A DNA stretch of 17,381 nucleotides from NCBI GenBank assembly GCA_027619145.1, contig JAQCGA010000017.1, positions 1 to 17,381 on the forward strand. Direction: 5' to 3'. Numbering within the stretch: the stretch's first letter is position 1; each line of letters begins with the position of its first letter. Of the stretch, positions 14,476 through 17,381 are shown piece by piece. The notes under the pieces are model-generated. The model saw only the letters and a list, made by a program, of their open reading frames with translations. It did no database searches and had not been told where the DNA came from. This DNA comes from a bacterium. GTDB taxonomy: Bacteria > Latescibacterota > UBA2968 > GCA-2709665. The translations under genes were made by a program, and so were the position numbers.

Positions 14476-15252
14476 ATGGCTATCAGAAACGCAAAAAAAA
14501 TCCTGAACCTCAAACACCGCAAAGCCCGGGAAGGCGAACACAAATTCGTCATTGAAGGCATCCGCCTCGTAGATGAAGCGCTACGCTCCAACGCAGACGT
14601 AGAGCAACTCGTCTTTGGCCGGGAAGCACTCTCCGAAGACCCTCAGGTCAAACAACTCTTCCAGGAAGCAAATGCACGCGGCATCCTCATCCAGCAAACC
14701 GACCACCGGGCGCTCAAACATATGGGCGAGAACCAGAGCCCAGAAGGTGTGCTCGGTGTGGTTCGCATGCCCAACTGGAACCGGAGCAAATCCCTGGCTT
14801 CGGACGCCCCACTCCTGCTGATGGATCGTATCCGCGACCCCGGCAACCTGGGCCTCATCCTGCGTACCGCCGAGGCCGCTGGCGTAAGCGGCGTCTTCCT
14901 CTCCTCGGACTCCGTTGAACTTTACAACCCCAAAGTCGTACGCGCCTCTCGGGGTTCCATTTTTCGCCTTCCTTCTTTCCGCCACGAAGACCTCGCCATC
15001 CTCCTGCCTACCCTCCGCGAACAAAACGTAACCATTCTCTCCGCACAACTCGACGGCACACCCTTCAACGACGTAACCCTAGAAGGCCGTTTCGCCATCC
15101 TTCTGGGAAACGAAACCTTCGGCGTGGACCCTGCTCTTTCGGCTCTGTCCAACCAGCCCGTCACCATTCCCATGGCCGAAGGCGTCAACTCCCTCAACGT
15201 CGCCGTTGCCGCCGGCATCCTCCTCTTCCGCTTTCGCCCCACACAAAAATAA
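14476..15252 (+). CDS. TrmH/SpoU family RNA 2'-O-ribose methyltransferase
   Basis: A 258-residue SPOUT methyltransferase. The N-terminal substrate-binding domain (about 20-95, with HKFVIEGIRLVDEAL) is the L30e-like SpoU_sub_bind region. The knotted catalytic domain shows motif 1 D117-RIRDPGNLGLILRTA (N124, R130), motif 2 ILLGNETFGV (208-217) and motif 3 IPMAEGVNSLNVAVAAG (231-247). This is the pattern of 23S rRNA methyltransferases (RlmB/TsnR-like) rather than tRNA TrmL; the exact nucleotide cannot be told. The start ATG lies after the TGACCCC array, with no good Shine-Dalgarno. It is followed by a hairpin terminator. Confidence 0.92.
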   Translation: MAIRNAKKILNLKHRKAREGEHKFVIEGIRLVDEALRSNADVEQLVFGREALSEDPQVKQLFQEANARGILIQQTDHRALKHMGENQSPEGVLGVVRMPNWNRSKSLASDAPLLLMDRIRDPGNLGLILRTAEAAGVSGVFLSSDSVELYNPKVVRASRGSIFRLPSFRHEDLAILLPTLREQNVTILSAQLDGTPFNDVTLEGRFAILLGNETFGVDPALSALSNQPVTIPMAEGVNSLNVAVAAGILLFRFRPTQK

Positions 15253-15272
15253 AACCCCTTATCAAAGGGGTT
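15253..15272. terminator. Bidirectional hairpin terminator after the TrmH-family gene
   Basis: AACCCCTT, loop ATCA, AAGGGGTT. On the + strand the following sequence (TTCGTCC) is a poor T-run. On the minus strand the hairpin is followed by TTTTATTTTT, so it is a better terminator for the minus-strand Fis-type fragment than for the TrmH gene. Confidence 0.75.
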
Positions 15273-15378
15273 CGTCCATCTTTCCGCCACCTGGCCTCAT
15301 ATGGGCAGTGTCCAAACCCTCTGTGGTTATCCGCATTTATCTGTGGTTCCAACGGTTTTTATGAATCATTCAGGTTCA
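15273..15378. other. Non-coding spacer with a TCTGTGGTT direct repeat
   Basis: Contains TCTGTGGTT at 15320-15328 and again at 15340-15348, 20 bases apart, in a run that resembles the dispersed 'ctgtggtta' boilerplate seen beside repeats in other environmental genomes. No gene or promoter is seen. Confidence 0.5.
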
Positions 15379-15618
15379 TTACCTCGCTGAACGCTCGATC
15401 CCCAGTTTTTTCATCCGCGACAACAGCGTATGGGGATTAATTTCCAGGATCTTCGCCGCACCCTTTTCCCCGCTTCCCCGCCAGTCCGTCCGTCCCAGCG
15501 CCTCCAGAATGTGCCGCCGTTCGTTTTCCTCTAAAGTAACGAAGTCTGCGCTGCCATTCGCTTTCTGAAAGATGCTAACAGCAGCTCCAAAATTCAGGAT
15601 ATTTCCAAAATTGTCCAC
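15379..15618 (-). pseudogene. Fis-type HTH fragment of a sigma-54 dependent activator
   Basis: A 79-residue minus-strand frame whose last ~55 residues are a clear Fis-family helix-turn-helix as found at the end of NtrC-type regulators: TLEENERRHILEALGRTDWRG, then GAAKILEINPHTLLSRMKKLGIER. The recognition helix segment TLLSRMKKLGI is intact. The GTG start at 15618 lies two codons after an in-frame TGA, and no receiver or AAA+ (GAFTGA) domain exists upstream; that space is taken by the + strand toxin-antitoxin region. I read it as the decayed 3' end of a larger gene, but a small stand-alone DNA-binding protein cannot be excluded. Confidence 0.65.
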
Positions 15619-15674
15619 GACTCACATGAACAGAAATTCATTCCCACGCAACACGGACTGACCGCCCCCTCGAA

Positions 15675-15703
15675 TTGACAGACCGCACCAGATAATGTAC
15701 ATT
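15675..15703 (+). promoter_or_regulatory. Promoter of the Phd/YefM-PIN module
   Basis: TTGACA (15675-15680, perfect consensus), a 17-base spacer, TACATT (15698-15703, four of six). The -10 box lies inside the TGTACA operator, the layout expected for repression by the antitoxin. Confidence 0.65.
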
Positions 15704-15711
15704 GTTGTACA
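15696..15711. promoter_or_regulatory. TGTACA-N4-TGTACA operator for the antitoxin
   Basis: Two copies of the palindromic hexamer TGTACA separated by four bases (10 bases centre to centre, one helical turn). The E. coli YefM antitoxin is known to recognise TGTACA cores in its own operator, so this is a good candidate autoregulatory site. Also worth noting: AGGAGGG (15715-15721) follows as the ribosome site for the antitoxin. Confidence 0.7.
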
Positions 15712-15725
15712 CTCAGGAGGGACCC

Positions 15726-15959
15726 ATGAACACCGTTACCTTTACCGAATTTCGCCGGAACGCCGCCGCTTGTTTCGATGCCGTTGAAAAAGGCCAGAAA
15801 ATCCGAATCCTTCGGCACGGAAAACCAGTGGCCGATCTCGTTCCCGTTCCAGACGCAGAACAACCGCTCTCCTGGAAAAACCCAGCGCTGAGGCTCGCGA
15901 TTCAAGGAGCTTCCCTGAGCCAGAAAATCCTGGAAGAGCGAGAACAACCCGAAACATGA
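15726..15959 (+). CDS. Phd/YefM family antitoxin
   Basis: A 77-residue protein. The N-terminal half MNTVTFTEFRRNAAACFDAVEKGQKIRILRHGKPVADLVPV is a standard Phd/YefM fold: beta-1, the helix RRNAAACFDAV, and the HGKPVADLVPV strand with its conserved G-K-P. The C-terminal tail (from about residue 45) would wrap the toxin. The ATG at 15726 is chosen over an upstream in-frame TTG at 15702 because AGGAGGG sits at 15715-15721. It overlaps the toxin gene by ATGA. It is expected to bind the TGTACA operator and repress the module. Confidence 0.9.
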   Translation: MNTVTFTEFRRNAAACFDAVEKGQKIRILRHGKPVADLVPVPDAEQPLSWKNPALRLAIQGASLSQKILEEREQPET

Positions 15960-16369
15960 GAACCTTCTTCGACACCTCGGCATTCGCCAAAAGATACATC
16001 GAAGAACCCGGAAGCGAACAAATCGAAGCCCTGTGTGCGCAGTCTACCGCGCTTGCCGTCAGCATCATCTGCTTGCCCGAACTCATTTCTGCGCTATGTC
16101 GATTACAGCAGGAATCCGTTCTAAAGGAAGAACCCTACACACAGGCCAAACAGGCCATTCTGGACGACCTTTCGGACGCCACCGTCTGCAACATTACAAT
16201 CTCCGTCATCGAACAAACCATCCAGGTCCTGGAAACAAGCCCTGTCCGTACGATGGACGCCCTGCATATCGGCTGCGCACTGGAATGGAATGCTGACCTT
16301 TTCGTATCCGCAGATAGGCGACAATGCACAGCGGCAGAGGAAGCTGGCATACGGGTCGCAACGATTTAA
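15956..16369 (+). CDS. PIN-domain (VapC-like) ribonuclease toxin
   Basis: A 137-residue PIN domain with the four acidic residues of the active site in place: D6 (FFDTSAF), E42 (CLPELISAL), D101 (RTMDALHIGCAL) and D120 (FVSADRRQ). These bind Mg/Mn and cut RNA, often tRNA or rRNA in VapC enzymes. Length and order (antitoxin first, four-base overlap) are standard for type II TA modules. The partner is Phd/YefM-like rather than VapB AbrB-type, a known alternative pairing. It is inserted between the TrmH-family region and the iron exporter gene, which starts 12 bases downstream and may be read through from this promoter. Confidence 0.92.
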   Translation: MRTFFDTSAFAKRYIEEPGSEQIEALCAQSTALAVSIICLPELISALCRLQQESVLKEEPYTQAKQAILDDLSDATVCNITISVIEQTIQVLETSPVRTMDALHIGCALEWNADLFVSADRRQCTAAEEAGIRVATI

Positions 16370-16381
16370 AAAGGAATCCCC

Positions 16382-17381
16382 ATGCCAGACGCGCCAGACC
16401 GAAAAACCCTTGCCAATTGGCGACATCACTTGCAAGACGAAGCCGACGCCGCCTTCCTCTACCGCCGCCTGGCCGAACTGGAAACTGCACCTAAAAAGCA
16501 GGACATCTACAACCGCCTGGCAGACGTAGAAGAACGCCACACCGCCATCTGGAAAACCCTCTTTGAAGAACACGGCCTGCGGGTCTCTCTAAAAAAACCC
16601 TCGTTACGGGCTCGTCTCCTCGCCTGGGTAGGCTCCCGGTACAGCCCGGATACCCTCCTCACCTTCCTCCTGCGAGAAGAAGGTCAAGAAGTCAAAAACT
16701 ACATGGATCTCTACCGCAGCAGCGCCCCCGGAAGCCCCCGCAAAGCCGCCCGCACCCTGGCCCGGGAATCTGCCGAACACGCCGAAACCCTCAACAGCAT
16801 GGCAGATACCGAAGGCGAACCCTGGCACCAGATCGAATCCGGCGGCTTTATGCGTAACATCATCTACGGCTTCAACGACGGCCTCACCGCCAACTTCGGC
16901 CTCGTCGCCGGCGTCATTGGTGCATCGGTCGAAACCCACGTCATCCTCGTCACCGGCATTGCCGGCACCCTGGCCGACGCTCTTTCCATGGGATCTTCCG
17001 GGTACCTGGCCTCCAAAAGCGAACAGGAAGTCTACGCCCATGAAATCGCTATGGAAAAAGAAGAAATCCGACTCATGCCGGAAGTAGAAGAAGAAGAACT
17101 CGCCCTCATCTACGAAGCCCGGGGCATTGAAGCCGAAAAAGCCCGGCAACTCGCAAGCGAAGTCATGTCTTCCCCTGAGCAAGCTCTCGAAGAAAAAGTC
17201 CGCGAAGAACTCAAAATCGGAGACCCACATACCACACCCATTCGCGAAGGCTGGATCACCGGCAGCGCCACCGCCATTGGCGCATTCATCCCCGTGGCCC
17301 CCTTCCTCGTCCTCGAAGGCCCCACAGCTATGTGGACCTCTTTCGGTGTCTCCATGCTCTCCCACTTCGCCGTAGGCGCCG
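16382..17381 (+). CDS. MbfA-type ferritin-like/VIT1 iron exporter, 3' end outside the window
   Basis: Starts at ATG 16382 with AAGGA (16371-16375) six bases upstream; 333 codons are visible and the frame runs off the right edge. The N-terminal ~150 residues are a rubrerythrin-like four-helix domain with E20, E50-x-x-H53, E100/E103 and ESAEH (129-133) as di-iron ligands. A VIT1/CCC1 membrane domain follows, starting with GGFMRNIIYGFNDGLTANFGLVAGV (about 154-178, hallmark D-G-L), then the charged loop (about 220-285, EVYAHEIAMEKEEIRLMP) and further spans. This is the Er-VIT1 architecture of MbfA, which exports iron under high iron or peroxide stress in alpha-proteobacteria. No Irr-type operator can be recognised here. 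Confidence 0.9.
   Translation, partial: MPDAPDRKTLANWRHHLQDEADAAFLYRRLAELETAPKKQDIYNRLADVEERHTAIWKTLFEEHGLRVSLKKPSLRARLLAWVGSRYSPDTLLTFLLREEGQEVKNYMDLYRSSAPGSPRKAARTLARESAEHAETLNSMADTEGEPWHQIESGGFMRNIIYGFNDGLTANFGLVAGVIGASVETHVILVTGIAGTLADALSMGSSGYLASKSEQEVYAHEIAMEKEEIRLMPEVEEEELALIYEARGIEAEKARQLASEVMSSPEQALEEKVREELKIGDPHTTPIREGWITGSATAIGAFIPVAPFLVLEGPTAMWTSFGVSMLSHFAVGA

Noticed and set aside
16604..17365. 253-residue minus-strand frame opposite the iron exporter
   Set aside because: Phe/Gly/Glu-rich shadow of the MbfA gene; codon bias keeps the antisense frame open.
1..17381. tRNA, rRNA or riboswitch genes
   Set aside because: I looked in the gene-free stretches (5616-5972, 7134-7293, 12650-12815, 15273-15378, 15619-15725) and saw no cloverleaf, rRNA-like or known riboswitch pattern.

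Overview
The window reads like a chromosomal segment of a diderm (Gram-negative type) bacterium with moderate to high GC, probably from an uncultured or under-sampled lineage. The diderm call rests on a nearly complete System I cytochrome c maturation (ccm) operon, exported M16 zinc peptidases with signal peptides, and a membrane-bound ferritin of the MbfA/Er-VIT1 type. Bax1 (DUF790), short heptanucleotide tandem repeats between genes and two toxin-antitoxin-like modules are also present. I cannot assign a phylum from sequence alone. Almost all genes lie on the + strand; many antisense reading frames are open only because of codon bias.

Layout: (1) 3-923, the 3' part of a NodB-type polysaccharide deacetylase. 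(2) 963-1519, a lower-GC pair of small genes, DUF4258 followed by a YgiT/MqsA-like zinc finger, which looks like a toxin-antitoxin (TA) module. (3) 1528-2760, a Bax1/DUF790 nuclease without its XPB helicase partner in view. (4) 2898-5551, two overlapping M16 peptidase genes, one catalytic and one non-catalytic, closed by a strong terminator. (5) 5616-5972, a gene-free AT-rich spacer with several small inverted repeats. (6) 5973-7133, a PG_1098-like class I SAM methyltransferase with a THUMP-like C-terminus. (7) 7294-14392, the ccm operon in the order ccmE, ccmF, ccmH-like, a CcmI-like zinc-ribbon protein, an unrecognised exported His-cluster protein, ccmA, ccmB, ccmC, ccmD. (8) 14476-15252, a TrmH/SpoU RNA 2'-O-methyltransferase with a hairpin terminator. 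(9) 15379-15618 on the minus strand, a Fis-type helix-turn-helix remnant of a sigma-54 activator. (10) 15726-16369, a Phd/YefM antitoxin with a PIN-domain toxin behind a TGTACA operator. (11) 16382 to the window end, an Er-VIT1/MbfA iron exporter.

The most interesting part is the ccm operon. CcmE carries Cys-x-x-x-Tyr in place of the usual heme-binding His-x-x-x-Tyr. CcmH has an unusual Cys pattern. No CcmG thioredoxin is present. CcmI appears as two separate pieces: a membrane-anchored coiled segment with a zinc ribbon, and a related tail on an otherwise unknown exported protein with three His clusters. Together this suggests a variant heme-handling and apocytochrome-presentation route. Heptamer repeats sit at four places in this operon region. 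One, six units long, lies inside the 5' coding part of ccmH, where loss or gain of a unit would shift the frame. Two are TGACCCC arrays whose complementary strand is a G-quadruplex motif. One folds into a 17-bp hairpin between ccmA and ccmB.
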